This document shows positions 8,449 to 17,547 of a stretch of DNA of 64,000 nt, piece after piece. Where the stretch lies: positions 1-64,000 of the forward strand of contig WHSV01000002.1 in the NCBI GenBank assembly GCA_009379915.1. Direction: 5' to 3'. The position numbers and the translations under genes are program-made. Below the pieces are notes generated by a model. It did no database searches and was not told the DNA's origin. It worked only from the letters and a program-made list of their open reading frames with translations. Numbering within the stretch: position 1 is the first letter of the stretch; the number at the start of each line of letters is the position of its first letter. Origin of the DNA: Actinomycetota bacterium. Its GTDB lineage: Bacteria > Actinomycetota > CADDZG01 > WHSQ01.

Positions 8449-9163
8449 GTCTCTCCTGTGCGGTCGCGATGAGCTCCTTGACGGCGGGCTCGTTGCCGCC
8501 ACGAAGGAGCTCGAGCGGATCCGGCTCACCGTTGACGATGCTCTCGAAAAATGCCTTGCGATGCTGATACGTGGGAAGCGTCGCTTTGGCCCATCCCCTC
8601 ACCTCGTTGAGCATCAGAGCCAGAGCTGCGTACTCGTCACCGAAGAGCTCGGCGATCTGGCTCTTCATGCGCTTCGCAAGGGCGGGGCTCGCCCCCGCGG
8701 TGGAGATCGCAATCGCGATCGGTCCGCGCCGGACGATGGCGGGAAGGATGAAGTTGCACAGGGGAGGGACGTCGACGACGTTGACGAGCATCGCCCGGGC
8801 CTCGGCATCACCGTAGACCGCGATGTTCACGTCGGTATCGGAGGTGGCCGCAACGACGAGGAAGCAGTCCTCCAGATCGCCGGCCGTGTATGGCCTGCAG
8901 CGCCACTCAACCGCACCAGACTCGGCGAGCTCGGCGACCTCCCGATCTGCCTCCGGAGCCACGACCACCACCTCGGCATCGCAGGCGAGAAGTCCCTCGA
9001 TCTTCTCGAGCCCGACTGCCCCCGCTCCCACGACCAGACACCGCCGGCCCATGAGGTTGAGCGCGGCCATGTAGAAGTTGGTCTCCATCATGCGGGCGAC
9101 ACAAGTCTGGTCGCAGAGCCCGCGCCGGAACTGGCAGACGCACGGCTTTCCCTCGTAGCCCAT
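8438..9163 (-). CDS. siroheme synthase N-terminal-type protein (precorrin-2 dehydrogenase family)
   Basis: This is about 241 residues. It matches the CysG N-terminal/Met8p family, which oxidises precorrin-2 to sirohydrochlorin with NAD and may chelate iron. The Rossmann motif is [19 protein letters not shown]; the conserved [20 protein letters not shown] and [16 protein letters not shown] follow. The core would start near [12 protein letters not shown] (9088 or 9091). The ATG at 9163 is preferred because the extra 24 codons keep a very high G or C third position, while codons further upstream do not. That extension carries four cysteines (CVCQF...LCDQTC), unusual for the family. Confidence 0.82.
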   Translation of the reverse strand: MGYEGKPCVCQFRRGLCDQTCVARMMETNFYMAALNLMGRRCLVVGAGAVGLEKIEGLLACDAEVVVVAPEADREVAELAESGAVEWRCRPYTAGDLEDCFLVVAATSDTDVNIAVYGDAEARAMLVNVVDVPPLCNFILPAIVRRGPIAIAISTAGASPALAKRMKSQIAELFGDEYAALALMLNEVRGWAKATLPTYQHRKAFFESIVNGEPDPLELLRGGNEPAVKELIATAQERHGS

Positions 9164-9225
9164 TCGTTCAAGACTAAGACGGGCTAGCGATCGTCTCGAC
9201 GATCGCGGCAGACCATTAAGGATGA

Positions 9226-9903
9226 ATGACGAGATCCGGGCCATCCGGTTGGACGATTGAAAGGTGGCGGAGCTTGGGGCACATCGATTTCGACCCCTCG
9301 AACTTCGAGGGCCGCGAAGGCTATTTCCTCCTTACCTCTCTCGTCGTTCCTCGGCCCATCGCCTGGGTCTCGACGGTGTCGCCCGATGGGGCGCGGAACC
9401 TCGCCCCCCACAGCTACTTCAATGCGATCTCCAGCAATCCGCTGGTCATCCATTTCACATCCACGGGGGAAAAAGACACGCTGCGAAACGTGAAGGCGAC
9501 CGGGGAGTTCGTCGTCAACATCGTCAGCGCTCCGCTCGCCGAGGTCATGAATCTCACGGCCGCGAACTTTCCCGCCGAAGAGGACGAGTTCGCGTGGGCG
9601 AACCTCGAAGACGCACCATCGAAGACCATCGTGCCACCTCGGGTCGCACGCGCAGCCGCGGCCTTCGAGTGCACCGTGAACCGGATCGTCAGCATCGGCA
9701 GCGGCAACATGGTCTTTGGGAACGTGACGCATCTCGTGGTGGACGAAGCGGTCATGCGCGACGGACGAGTCGCTCCCGACCTTCTCGATGCAGTCGGACG
9801 TTTGGGCGGCTCGTGGTACACGCGCGCGGCCACGGACCTATTCAAGATGAAGCGGCCTACCTACGACGATGTGAAAACGAAATCGGGTGAGCGCGCGGGC
9901 TGA
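9226..9903 (+). CDS. flavin reductase-like, FMN-binding split-barrel protein
   Basis: This protein of up to 225 residues is in the flavin reductase/FMN-binding split-barrel family, which reduces flavins with NAD(P)H or acts as a small flavoprotein oxidoreductase. The typical start of the domain is [20 protein letters not shown], followed by [27 protein letters not shown], which forms the flavin site, then [18 protein letters not shown] 9226 has AAGGA just upstream; TTG 9274 with AAAGGTGG is an alternative that starts at the domain. It diverges from the siroheme-type gene with a short gap. Partner oxygenase unknown. Confidence 0.85.
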   Translation: MTRSGPSGWTIERWRSLGHIDFDPSNFEGREGYFLLTSLVVPRPIAWVSTVSPDGARNLAPHSYFNAISSNPLVIHFTSTGEKDTLRNVKATGEFVVNIVSAPLAEVMNLTAANFPAEEDEFAWANLEDAPSKTIVPPRVARAAAAFECTVNRIVSIGSGNMVFGNVTHLVVDEAVMRDGRVAPDLLDAVGRLGGSWYTRAATDLFKMKRPTYDDVKTKSGERAG

Positions 9904-10108
9904 CCACGCCCTCTGATGTCTGGAGCTTTTCCCGACCGTGACCCGGGCAGTCGCCGTGACGACTGCCGTAGACCTGGAGCTGTCTTTTCCCACTACGTCG
10001 TGTCCGCTCGCGGCCTCGTACTGGCATGATTCGCCGTCCGGCGCTTCGTCCCTTCAATCCCCGTCCAATATCTGGACGGATTATCGAGAGTTTTGTGACA
10101 GCATCCTC

Positions 10109-10597
10109 ATGATGAGCGTCGTGCAGAGCGTCATGCGTGGGTGGCCGGTGGCGATCGAGCTCGCCGAGACCATGCCGGGTCCGCCTGAGGTCGTGTGGAG
10201 TCTCATCACCGATTGGGAGAACCAGAGCGATTGGCAGCTCGAGGCGCGCGACTTCGTGGTGAAGTCGACCGAGCGCGAGGGAGTTGGAGTCACGGCCGAA
10301 GCGACCATAAGCATCGGCGGGATAACGACACGCGACGAGGTCGAGGTGGTTACCTGGGAGCCCGACAAACTTCTCGCGATCGAGCACAAGGGCTGGGTAT
10401 CGGGGCGAGGAGAGCTTCACCTGACCCCTCTGGGGTCCGACCGGACGCACGTCTTCTGGCTCGAGACGCTCTACCCGCCGCTCGGTATCGCGGGAGCGGT
10501 CGGCCTCATGATCTTCAGGCCGCTGATGTCCCGGATTTTCAAGCGCGACCTGCGCGTCCTGCAGGGACTCGTAAGAGCAGCAACACGCCCGCCTTAG
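10109..10597 (+). CDS. SRPBCC-family (polyketide cyclase/START-like) protein
   Basis: This is about 162 residues of a helix-grip ligand-binding domain. The pattern MPGPPEVVWSLITDWENQSDW, then EVEVVTWEPDKLLAIEHKG and HLTPLGSDRTHVFWLET is typical of SRPBCC proteins that bind hydrophobic ligands. The C-terminal LMIFRPLMSRIFKRDLRVLQGL is the usual long helix. The frame is open further upstream, but that translation does not look coding; ATG 10109 or 10112 is preferred, though neither has a strong ribosome site. Its stop overlaps the stop of the convergent Mo hydroxylase gene in a TTAG. The 205-bp gap before it shows no other gene. Confidence 0.75.
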   Translation: MMSVVQSVMRGWPVAIELAETMPGPPEVVWSLITDWENQSDWQLEARDFVVKSTEREGVGVTAEATISIGGITTRDEVEVVTWEPDKLLAIEHKGWVSGRGELHLTPLGSDRTHVFWLETLYPPLGIAGAVGLMIFRPLMSRIFKRDLRVLQGLVRAATRPP

Positions 10598-12840
10598 TCA
10601 GATCGACTCAGCACTAGCCAGACCTTCTCTGGAGTCACCGGAAGATCGATGCCCTCGTCTCGGCCCCCGAGCGCGTCCACGATGGCGTTCACGATGGCCG
10701 GAGGCGTGCCTATGCATCCCGCTTCGCCGGCCCCCTTGTTCCCCAGCGGCACGTTCGGGTTCGGAGTCACGGTCTGATCCAGAACGAGCTCGGGAAGCTC
10801 GGCGACCGTGGGCAGTGAGTAGTCCATCAACGAGCTCATGAGCGGCTGACCGTACTCGTCGAAGACCACCTGCTCGTACAGAGCCTGTCCGATCCCCTGA
10901 ATGATCGATCCCACGCTCTGACCCTCGACGAGCTTTGGATTGATGACGATGCCGCAGTCGTCGACGGCGACGAGTTTCTCGAGCGAGATGTCTCCCGTGT
11001 CCCGGTCCAGCTCGACGACCGCGACGTAGGTCCCGAAGGGAAACGCTTGAGGAGGACCGAACTCGGCCTGCGCCGAGAGAGCTCGCTCGGTTGCGAGCTG
11101 CCCCAATGTGACCGAACGATCCGTCCCCACCACGGTGAAGCGGCCGTCGTCGTAGCGAAGATCCGCCTCGGCGACCTCGAGATGCGCCGAAGCTCTCAAA
11201 CGGGCCTCCTCGAGCGCGTCATGGGCCGCATGGTGAAGTGAGGAGCCGCCCACCTGCATGCTCCGAGACCCGAATGTGCCCACTCCCACCGGAACCTCGT
11301 CCGTGTCGCCCTGGATAACGCTCACTCGATCCAGTTCGACTTCGAGCGCGCTCGCGACGACCTGGGCGAATGCAGTGGCGTGTCCCTGTCCCTGAGGAGT
11401 GGCACCCGAGCGGGCGACAACGGTCCCGTCCGGCTCGATCGTGACCGATCCGAACTCGGTGCTCCCCTCCTGGCCACCGGATCGCTCGATGTAACTGCCG
11501 ATTCCGATCCCCAGCGGGTTCCCGTCGCCCGTCGTCCGGCGGCGGCGTTGCTCGGCTCGCGCGTCGTCGTAGCCCGCGCGCTCGAGCGCAAGCCGGAGTG
11601 CGGCGGCGTGATCGCCCGAGTCGTACACCGCTCCCGTCGGGGATCGATAGGGAAACTCGTTTCTGTCGATGAAGTTCCGCAGCCGCAACTCGGCGGGATC
11701 CGCTCCGAGCCTGTGGGCCAGCCGGTCCAGCGCGCGCTCGAGCGCGTACGCGGCCTCCGGCCGGCCGGCTCCCCTGTATGCCGCGGTCGGGGTCGTATTC
11801 GTGACCACGGCCCGCACTCGTACGTGCAGGTGGGGAATGGTGTAGGGACCCGAAAGCATCCAGCCGGTGTTCGCCGCGATGAATTCACCCGTGTGCGGAT
11901 AGGCACCGATGTCGGCGTCGACCAGCGCCTCGAGCGCGAGCAGGTTGCCCTCCCGATCGGCCGCCAGCCTCAGTCGTTGAGTCTGCCCGCGGCCGTGCGT
12001 CGCGCCGGCGAACGCCTCCCTGCGGTCCTCGATCCAGCGCACGGGACGGCCGAGCTTGCGGGCGAGGTGGGCGATGACGATGTACTCCGGATAGGTCTGG
12101 CTCTTGGCTCCGAACGCTCCGCCGACGTGAGGCACGATCACGCGGACCAGCTCGGCTTCGATGCCGAACGAGCGCGCCAGAGACTGACGCAGCCGTTGGG
12201 GGGCCTGATGTGAGACGTGAACGGTGATGTCGTCGCCGTCCGGGACCACGACGATGCCGCGCGTCTCGATCGAGGTCGGGCACAACCGCTCGTTGCGGAT
12301 GATCGTCTCGACGACGACGGGGGCCGAGTCCATGACGTCGTCGACCGGGGCGCCGAACTCGCGCACCGACACGACGTTCGAGCGGGGTTCGAAGAGCATC
12401 ACCTCGTCCGACGCCGCCGGGCCCGGATCGATGACCGCCTCGAGCGGATCGATGTCGGCGAACACGAGCTCCGCACCGTCCTCGGCCGTGTATCGATCGG
12501 CGGCGAGGACGACTGCGATCGGCTGCCCCGCGAAGCGCACACGGTCACGCGCGAGCGCGGGCCACGACATCTCGGGCGGGACCTCGGCGCGCGGGGGCGC
12601 GGGCGTGACCGGGAGATCGGGCAGCTCTCCCGCGGAGTACGCCCCCACGATCCCCTCCATTGATTGGGCGGCCGCGAGGTCGACCGCGTTCAGGAGGCCG
12701 TGGGCCTCGAAGCTGCGCACGAAGACGGCATCGAGGCAGCCGGGGACCACGATGTCGGCGACGTAGCGGTGCGCCCCGGCGACGAGCCCCGGATCCTCCC
12801 GGCGCGGCGGGCTCTGCCCCACGTAGCTCCTGTGGCCCAT
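10594..12840 (-). CDS. xanthine dehydrogenase/CoxL-family molybdopterin-binding large subunit (form II)
   Basis: This 748-residue catalytic subunit of a molybdenum hydroxylase inserts oxygen from water into a C-H bond, often of an N-heterocycle or aldehyde. N-terminal Ald_Xan_dh_C-type domain: RREDPGLVAGAHRYVADI; then the Mo-cofactor domains with VPHVGGAFGAKSQTYPE (near 245) and AYRGAGRPEAAYALER (near 355). AYRGAGR marks form II; true CO dehydrogenase has AYRCSFR, so this is not a CO dehydrogenase. C-terminal GNKGAGEAGCIGTPPAIVNA contains the catalytic glutamate. The FAD and 2Fe-2S subunits are divergent across an operator-bearing gap. Confidence 0.9.
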   Translation of the reverse strand: MGHRSYVGQSPPRREDPGLVAGAHRYVADIVVPGCLDAVFVRSFEAHGLLNAVDLAAAQSMEGIVGAYSAGELPDLPVTPAPPRAEVPPEMSWPALARDRVRFAGQPIAVVLAADRYTAEDGAELVFADIDPLEAVIDPGPAASDEVMLFEPRSNVVSVREFGAPVDDVMDSAPVVVETIIRNERLCPTSIETRGIVVVPDGDDITVHVSHQAPQRLRQSLARSFGIEAELVRVIVPHVGGAFGAKSQTYPEYIVIAHLARKLGRPVRWIEDRREAFAGATHGRGQTQRLRLAADREGNLLALEALVDADIGAYPHTGEFIAANTGWMLSGPYTIPHLHVRVRAVVTNTTPTAAYRGAGRPEAAYALERALDRLAHRLGADPAELRLRNFIDRNEFPYRSPTGAVYDSGDHAAALRLALERAGYDDARAEQRRRRTTGDGNPLGIGIGSYIERSGGQEGSTEFGSVTIEPDGTVVARSGATPQGQGHATAFAQVVASALEVELDRVSVIQGDTDEVPVGVGTFGSRSMQVGGSSLHHAAHDALEEARLRASAHLEVAEADLRYDDGRFTVVGTDRSVTLGQLATERALSAQAEFGPPQAFPFGTYVAVVELDRDTGDISLEKLVAVDDCGIVINPKLVEGQSVGSIIQGIGQALYEQVVFDEYGQPLMSSLMDYSLPTVAELPELVLDQTVTPNPNVPLGNKGAGEAGCIGTPPAIVNAIVDALGGRDEGIDLPVTPEKVWLVLSRSD

Positions 12841-12873
12841 CCGGTCGGTGCTCCCCTCGCCCTGGTTCTGCTC

Positions 12874-12885
12874 GCAATCGATTGC
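12874..12885. promoter_or_regulatory. putative LacI-family operator 1 (GCAATCGATTGC)
   Basis: This is a perfect 12-bp palindrome in the gap between the divergent Mo-hydroxylase large-subunit and FAD-subunit genes. It matches the GCAAWCGWTTGC word found at four other promoters in the window. A -10-like TAGGAT (12894-12899) follows 8 bp downstream on the plus strand, so a bound repressor would cover the -35 side of that promoter. Confidence 0.8.
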
Positions 12886-12907
12886 AGCGACTATAGGATA
12901 CCGCCCT

Positions 12908-13768
12908 GTGAAGCCCAGCCCCTTTGACTACCTGGCCCCCGGAGACCTCGATGAGGCTCTCGGCGCGCTCGCCGAGCACGAGGGTGAGGCCAAGGTCCTC
13001 GCCGGCGGCCAGAGCCTGGTGCCCGCGATGAACTTCCGTCTGGCGACCCCCTCGGTGCTGGTCGATCTCAATCGGATAGAGGGCCTGGCGGAGGTGCGCG
13101 TGGGCGACGGGGAACTCGTCATCCAGTCTTTGGTGCGACACCGCGATCTCGAGATTCCCGCTACCGAAGACGCCACTGCGCTCCTGCTCGCGCGCGTGTC
13201 CCGCCTCGTGGGTCACCTTCCCATTCGCGTCCGGGGGACGGTCGCCGGCAGCCTCGCTCACGCCGATCCCGCCGCCGAATGGTGCATGCTCGCAGTCGCG
13301 CTCGACGCGACCATCGTTGCGCGCAGCGTCCGCGGCACGCGCCGTATCGCGGCGAACGAATTCTTCGAGGGGCTCTTCACCACCGCGCTTGCCGAGGACG
13401 AAATCATCACCGAGGTACGTTTGCCGTTGCTCGGCAACGCGGGCACCGGCTTTCGGGAGAAGAGCCAAACCGCCGGTGATTTTGCGACCGTGGCGACGAT
13501 CGCGGCGTGCACGCTCGACGACGGCATCGTTGCAGACGCGAGGCTTGCGATCGCGGGGGCCGGCGCGACACCCGTGAGAGCCAATCGAGCAGAATCGCTG
13601 TTAGTTGCTCGTGAGGCCACACCGGACGCGATCGCCGTCGCCTCGCGCGCAGCAGCCGAGGATGTCGAGCCGAGCTCGGATGCGAGCACATCCGCCGACT
13701 ACCGGCGACATCTCGTCGAAGTGCTCGCGCGGCGAGCTCTCGACGACGCGCTCGAGGCTGCATCGTGA
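12908..13768 (+). CDS. FAD-binding (CoxM-like) subunit of the Mo hydroxylase
   Basis: This is 286 residues from the GTG at 12908 (VKPSPFDYLAPGDLDEALGAL). This start gives the normal N-terminus; a longer frame would cross the operator and promoter. The FAD-binding motif KVLAGGQSLVPAMNFRLA (near 32) and the second motif TVAGSLAHADPAAEW (near 115) are characteristic of CO dehydrogenase medium-type subunits, followed by the CO_deh_flav_C domain with FREKSQTAGDFATVA. TAGGAT at 12894-12899 would put transcription start close to the GTG, so the mRNA may be leaderless. Its stop overlaps the GTG of the 2Fe-2S subunit. Confidence 0.88.
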   Translation: MKPSPFDYLAPGDLDEALGALAEHEGEAKVLAGGQSLVPAMNFRLATPSVLVDLNRIEGLAEVRVGDGELVIQSLVRHRDLEIPATEDATALLLARVSRLVGHLPIRVRGTVAGSLAHADPAAEWCMLAVALDATIVARSVRGTRRIAANEFFEGLFTTALAEDEIITEVRLPLLGNAGTGFREKSQTAGDFATVATIAACTLDDGIVADARLAIAGAGATPVRANRAESLLVAREATPDAIAVASRAAAEDVEPSSDASTSADYRRHLVEVLARRALDDALEAAS

Positions 13769-14253
13769 CCTCGGTGACCCTCTCGGTGAACGGCCGTCAG
13801 CACGTCGTGGAGGTCGAACCGCGGCGCACGCTGGCGGACGTCTTGAGGGACGACCTTGGCCTTCACGGCACGCACCTCGGATGCGAGCACGGGGTGTGTG
13901 GTGCCTGCACCGTGCTCGTCGATGGGGATCCCACTCGTGCCTGTCTGTTGTTCGCGGTGCAGTGCCAGGATTCCTCAATCACGACGATCGAGGGACTTTC
14001 GAAGGATGGAGCGCTGCATCCGGTCCAGCAGGCGTTCACCGACAACTTCGGCCTGCAGTGCGGTTTCTGCACGCCGGGTTTCATCATGCTCCTGGTGGGC
14101 GCGCTCGAGTCGCATTCGGTTGGGAATGATGAGGACCTGGTCGAGGTTCTCTCATCGAACCTCTGTCGCTGCACCGGGTACCGCAGCATCCTTCAGGCCG
14201 CGAAGCAGGCGGCGGCAGAACTACAGGCAGGCGCTGGTAAGGGGGCAAGATGA
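13765..14253 (+). CDS. 2Fe-2S (CoxS-like) subunit of the Mo hydroxylase
   Basis: This is a 162-residue iron-sulfur subunit. The plant-type 2Fe-2S motif [15 protein letters not shown] is near residue 41, and the second 2Fe-2S cluster has CGFCTPGF near 100 and NLCRCTGY near 135. It shuttles electrons from the Mo site to the FAD subunit. Length and layout match the family. The GTG start overlaps the TGA of the FAD subunit, and its own stop overlaps the ATG of the aldo/keto reductase, so all three plus-strand genes are coupled. Confidence 0.92.
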   Translation: MTSVTLSVNGRQHVVEVEPRRTLADVLRDDLGLHGTHLGCEHGVCGACTVLVDGDPTRACLLFAVQCQDSSITTIEGLSKDGALHPVQQAFTDNFGLQCGFCTPGFIMLLVGALESHSVGNDEDLVEVLSSNLCRCTGYRSILQAAKQAAAELQAGAGKGAR

Positions 14254-15227
14254 AAAGGGTTGCGCTGGGATCTCAGGGGCTCGAGGTCTCCCGAATCGGT
14301 CTGGGTTGCATGGGCATGTCGACAGCGTACGGGCCGGCCGACGATGTCGAGTCGATCGCCACAATCCATCGGGCGCTCGATCTCGGTGTGAGCTTCCTCG
14401 ACACCGCGGACATGTACGGGTGGGGACACAACGAGGAGCTGCTTGCCAACGTCGTTCGCCCGCGTCGCGACGAGGTGCAGATCGCGACGAAGTTCGGCAA
14501 CGTCATAGACGACGAGGGCAACCGCGGGATCGACGGCTCTCCCGAGCACGTGAGGCGTGCTTGCGATGCAAGCTTGAAGCGTCTGGGTGTCGAGGTGATC
14601 CATCTCTTCTACCAGCACCGAGTCGACTCCGACGTTGCCATCGAGGAGACGGTCGGTGCCATGTCCGAGCTCGTCCAGGCCGGAAAGGTGCACCATCTGG
14701 GCCTCTCGGAAGCTTCCAGCGAGACGATCGAGCGAGCGCACGCGGTGCACCCGATCAGCGCTCTTCAATCGGAGTACTCGTTGTGGACGCGGGACATCGA
14801 GTCCGACGTCCTGCCCACTTGCCGCTCGCTGGGGATCGGGTTCGTGCCCTACTCCCCCCTCGGTCGCGGATTCCTGACCGGAGCCATCACCTCGACCGAG
14901 GACCTGGCCGAGGACGACTGGCGCCGGCACCACCCTCGCTTCCAGCAGGGAAACATCGAGCGCAACCGTGAGCTGGTCGCTCGCATCGAGGAGCTCGCCG
15001 CCACAAAGAGAGTGTCGACCTCCGAGCTGGCGCTCGCATGGGTCATGGCTCAGGGCGACGACGTAGTGCCCATCCCCGGCACGAGGCGAATCAAGAACCT
15101 CGAGTCGAACGTGCGAGCGGTGGATGTCCACCTCGGCGACGAGGATCTGGCGGCTCTAGACGAGGCCGCGCCTCCGGGTGCCGCCGCGGGAAACCGCTAT
15201 CCCGACATGAGCGCGGTCAACCGCTAG
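14250..15227 (+). CDS. aldo/keto reductase
   Basis: This is a 325-residue NADPH-dependent (beta/alpha)8 barrel that reduces aldehydes or ketones. The catalytic set is visible: Asp and Tyr in [15 protein letters not shown], Lys in IATKFGNV, His in FYQHRVD. The AKR12/13-like N-terminus ([16 protein letters not shown]-type) and the C-terminal nucleotide loop [11 protein letters not shown] are intact. It is translationally coupled to the 2Fe-2S subunit (ATGA) and so shares its operator-controlled promoter. It may act on the product or substrate of the hydroxylase; that is inferred from the operon only. Confidence 0.9.
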   Translation: MKRVALGSQGLEVSRIGLGCMGMSTAYGPADDVESIATIHRALDLGVSFLDTADMYGWGHNEELLANVVRPRRDEVQIATKFGNVIDDEGNRGIDGSPEHVRRACDASLKRLGVEVIHLFYQHRVDSDVAIEETVGAMSELVQAGKVHHLGLSEASSETIERAHAVHPISALQSEYSLWTRDIESDVLPTCRSLGIGFVPYSPLGRGFLTGAITSTEDLAEDDWRRHHPRFQQGNIERNRELVARIEELAATKRVSTSELALAWVMAQGDDVVPIPGTRRIKNLESNVRAVDVHLGDEDLAALDEAAPPGAAAGNRYPDMSAVNR

Positions 15228-15234
15228 GGCCATC

Positions 15235-15565
15235 GGTGTCTGCGGCCCGGTCGAGCCCGCCCGCGGGTTGATGGCATCCGTCGCCCCTGAAACTGCCCCG
15301 GCCTCGTCGGAGAACGTCGCGATCGGCACCACGGGCCCAAAGATCTCCTCACGGAGAGTCTCCGAGCCGGGAACTCGCAACAGCCCTTCTGTAGATGAAG
15401 CCATCGCGACCGAGACGCTCGCCTCCCTCATTCCGTCGCCCCGCGCGCGACGGCATCCTCGAGCAGCGAGTCGATCTCGCTGCGCGCGGCTTCGTTGATG
15501 AGGGGGCCGACCTGCACGCCCTCCTCGAGGCCGGGGCCGACCTTGAGTTCTGTTCGTCCCTGCAA
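15235..15565 (-). pseudogene. aldehyde dehydrogenase relic (middle/C-terminal fragment, frameshifted)
   Basis: On the minus strand right after the E1 beta stop, three pieces of an aldehyde dehydrogenase appear in correct order but in three frames. They are GRTELKVGPGLEEGVQVGPL...LLEDAVARGAT, then EGGERLGRDGFIYRRAV, then LRVPGSETLREEIFGPVVPI. The last includes the conserved EEIFGPVVP family motif. The catalytic cysteine half is missing upstream and the C-terminus fades out. At least two frameshifts make it non-functional. It probably once belonged to the operon above it, perhaps as a semialdehyde dehydrogenase. Confidence 0.8.
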
Positions 15566-15571
15566 ACACAC

Positions 15572-16546
15572 CTACTGCTCCTTGACGACCGTGTCGACGA
15601 TTCGTTCGACGGACGGAATCGCCTCGTCCTCGAGCGTCTCTGCAGCCGGAAGCGGTACGTGCGGCGTCGTGATGCGCACGATAGGACCGTCGAGGTCGTA
15701 GAACGCTTCCTCGGCGACTATCGACGAGATCTCGGCCCCCCAGCCACACAGCCTCGGGTTCTCCTCGACCGTGAAAACCCGTCCCGTTGCACCTACGGCC
15801 TCGAGGATCGTGCTCATATCGAGCGGCACCAGCGAGCGAAGGTCCACGACGCGACAACCGATGTCGTGCTCGACGCGCAACCGCTGAGCGGCCTCCAGAG
15901 CCTTGGGCACCATCGACGCCAGGGCGATGAGAACGACGTCGTCTCCGTCACCGTGAACCACCGCACGGCCCAGAGGCTCGACGTGCTCGTCGTCGGGGAC
16001 CTCGCCCTTGGTGGCATAGAGCGACTTCGCCTCGAGGAACACGACGGGATCGTCGTCGCGTATGGACGCCGCGAGCAGACCCTTGACGTCGGCGGGCGTC
16101 GATGGAGCGACGACCTTCAGACCGGGTATGGCCATGGCCCAGTTCTCGACGGCCTGGCTGTGCTGCGCTCCGAAGCGGAGACCACCGCCGTTCGCGCTGC
16201 GAAGCACGAGCGGCAACGTAACTTGCCCGTTCGTCATGTAGCGCGTCTTGGCGACCTGGTTGGCCACGATGTCCCAGCAGGTGGCGAAGAAGTCCGAGAA
16301 CATGACCTCGCCCACGGGACGAAGCCCGGCCATCGCCGCTCCCATGACCGCTCCGACGATCGCCTCCTCGCTGATCGGGGTGTCGCGTACGCGACGCGGG
16401 CCAAAGGTCTCGAGGAGACCGCCCGTCGTCTTGAAGACTCCTCCCGCGGCCGCGACATCCTCGCCGATGAAGTAGACGTTGTCGTCGCGCCTCATCTCCT
16501 GCGCGATCCCCGCCGCCACCGCGTCCCTGTAGGTCAGTTCCGCCAC
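15572..16546 (-). CDS. 2-oxoacid dehydrogenase E1 component, beta subunit
   Basis: This is a 324-residue transketolase-like subunit of a pyruvate, acetoin or branched-chain 2-oxoacid dehydrogenase. Motifs: YFIGEDVAAAGGVFKTTGGL near the N-terminus, EEAIVGAVMGAAMAGLRPVGE, and the C-terminal domain VFTVEENPRLCGWGAEI. It overlaps the E1 alpha gene by 14 nt. No E2 or E3 gene lies in the window, so the pair must use partners encoded elsewhere or act as a stand-alone decarboxylase/ligase. Family call firm; substrate unknown. Confidence 0.9.
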   Translation of the reverse strand: MAELTYRDAVAAGIAQEMRRDDNVYFIGEDVAAAGGVFKTTGGLLETFGPRRVRDTPISEEAIVGAVMGAAMAGLRPVGEVMFSDFFATCWDIVANQVAKTRYMTNGQVTLPLVLRSANGGGLRFGAQHSQAVENWAMAIPGLKVVAPSTPADVKGLLAASIRDDDPVVFLEAKSLYATKGEVPDDEHVEPLGRAVVHGDGDDVVLIALASMVPKALEAAQRLRVEHDIGCRVVDLRSLVPLDMSTILEAVGATGRVFTVEENPRLCGWGAEISSIVAEEAFYDLDGPIVRITTPHVPLPAAETLEDEAIPSVERIVDTVVKEQ

Positions 16547-17547
16547 TGAGAACCCCCGTCGGCCCAGACGTCCGTGTAGATGAGGTCCTTGGAGGGCGGA
16601 GGCGCGGCTTTCGCTTCCTCGGTGGCGCGATTCACCTCGACGAGGACCTGCGCGTCGATGTCATCGAGCACCGCGGCTTCGAATCCGAGTTCGAGCAGAC
16701 GCGCGCGGTACAAATCGATCGGATCACGCGCCAGCCAGGACTCGACTTCCTCGGGGGGCCTGTACTTCGCGGGATCGGCGCGGCTGTGCCCGCCCTTTCG
16801 GTAGGTCTTGGCCTCGATGAGGGCGGGCCCCTCCCCCGCCCGGGCGCGTTCGATGTAGGTGGTTGCGATTCCGTAGACCTCGTCGACGTCGTTGCCGTCC
16901 ACGATCAGTGGCTCGAGACCGTAGGCCGCGGCGCGTTGAGCAGCGGGATGCTCGACGGCCGTCACCGACGAGATGGGTGTGTACTCCATGTAGAGGTTGT
17001 TCTCGCACACGAACACCACCGGTAGCTTCCAAACCGTCGCCAGGTTGATGGCCTCGTGAAAGGCGCCGATGTTCGTGGTTCCGTCACCGAAGAAGCAGAC
17101 GGCCACCTGACCCGTGCCGCGCTCCTGCGCGGCCCACGCGGCCCCCGCTGCTATCGGGAGATGCGCTCCGACGATCGCGTACGAACCCATCGCGTAGTGC
17201 TCGGTGCTGGTCAGGTGCATTGAGCCGCCCTTGCCCGCAAGGATGCCGTTGGAGCGACCGAGTAGCTCGGCCATGAGTCCGGTCATGGATGCGCCCCGGA
17301 CCAGCGTGTGGGCGTGTCCCCGGTAGGTGCAGAAGCTGAAGTCGTCGTAGCGCATCGCGGCGCCGAAACCCGCGGCGACCGCTTCCTGTCCGAGCGACAG
17401 ATGACTTGTGCCCTTCACGAGGTTCTGCAGGAAGAGGTCGTAGGCGCGCTGCTCGAACTGGCGAATTGCCGACTGCTTGCGATAGAGGTCCAGGCGCGTT
17501 GTCTCGTCGAGCTTCGCCTCGTCCGCCCAGCCCTCCGGCCTCTCCAT
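16534..17547 (-). CDS. 2-oxoacid dehydrogenase E1 component, alpha subunit
   Basis: This is a 337-residue TPP-binding subunit that decarboxylates a 2-oxoacid and forms the hydroxyalkyl-TPP intermediate. The TPP/Mg motif GDGTTNIGAFHEAINLATVW (near 174) continues to CENN at the correct distance. The phosphorylation-loop-like region TYRKGGHSRADP (near 266) and YRGHAHTLVRGASM (near 74) are present. Its ATG overlaps the stop of the upstream dehydrogenase gene and it overlaps the E1 beta start, so the three genes form one unit running from the operator at 18539. Confidence 0.9.
   Translation of the reverse strand: MERPEGWADEAKLDETTRLDLYRKQSAIRQFEQRAYDLFLQNLVKGTSHLSLGQEAVAAGFGAAMRYDDFSFCTYRGHAHTLVRGASMTGLMAELLGRSNGILAGKGGSMHLTSTEHYAMGSYAIVGAHLPIAAGAAWAAQERGTGQVAVCFFGDGTTNIGAFHEAINLATVWKLPVVFVCENNLYMEYTPISSVTAVEHPAAQRAAAYGLEPLIVDGNDVDEVYGIATTYIERARAGEGPALIEAKTYRKGGHSRADPAKYRPPEEVESWLARDPIDLYRARLLELGFEAAVLDDIDAQVLVEVNRATEEAKAAPPPSKDLIYTDVWADGGSQWRN

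Noticed and set aside
10594-14253. Aerobic CO dehydrogenase (CoxMSL)
   Set aside because: The large subunit has AYRGAGR, the form-II motif, not the AYRCSFR motif needed for the Cu-Mo site of true CO dehydrogenase.
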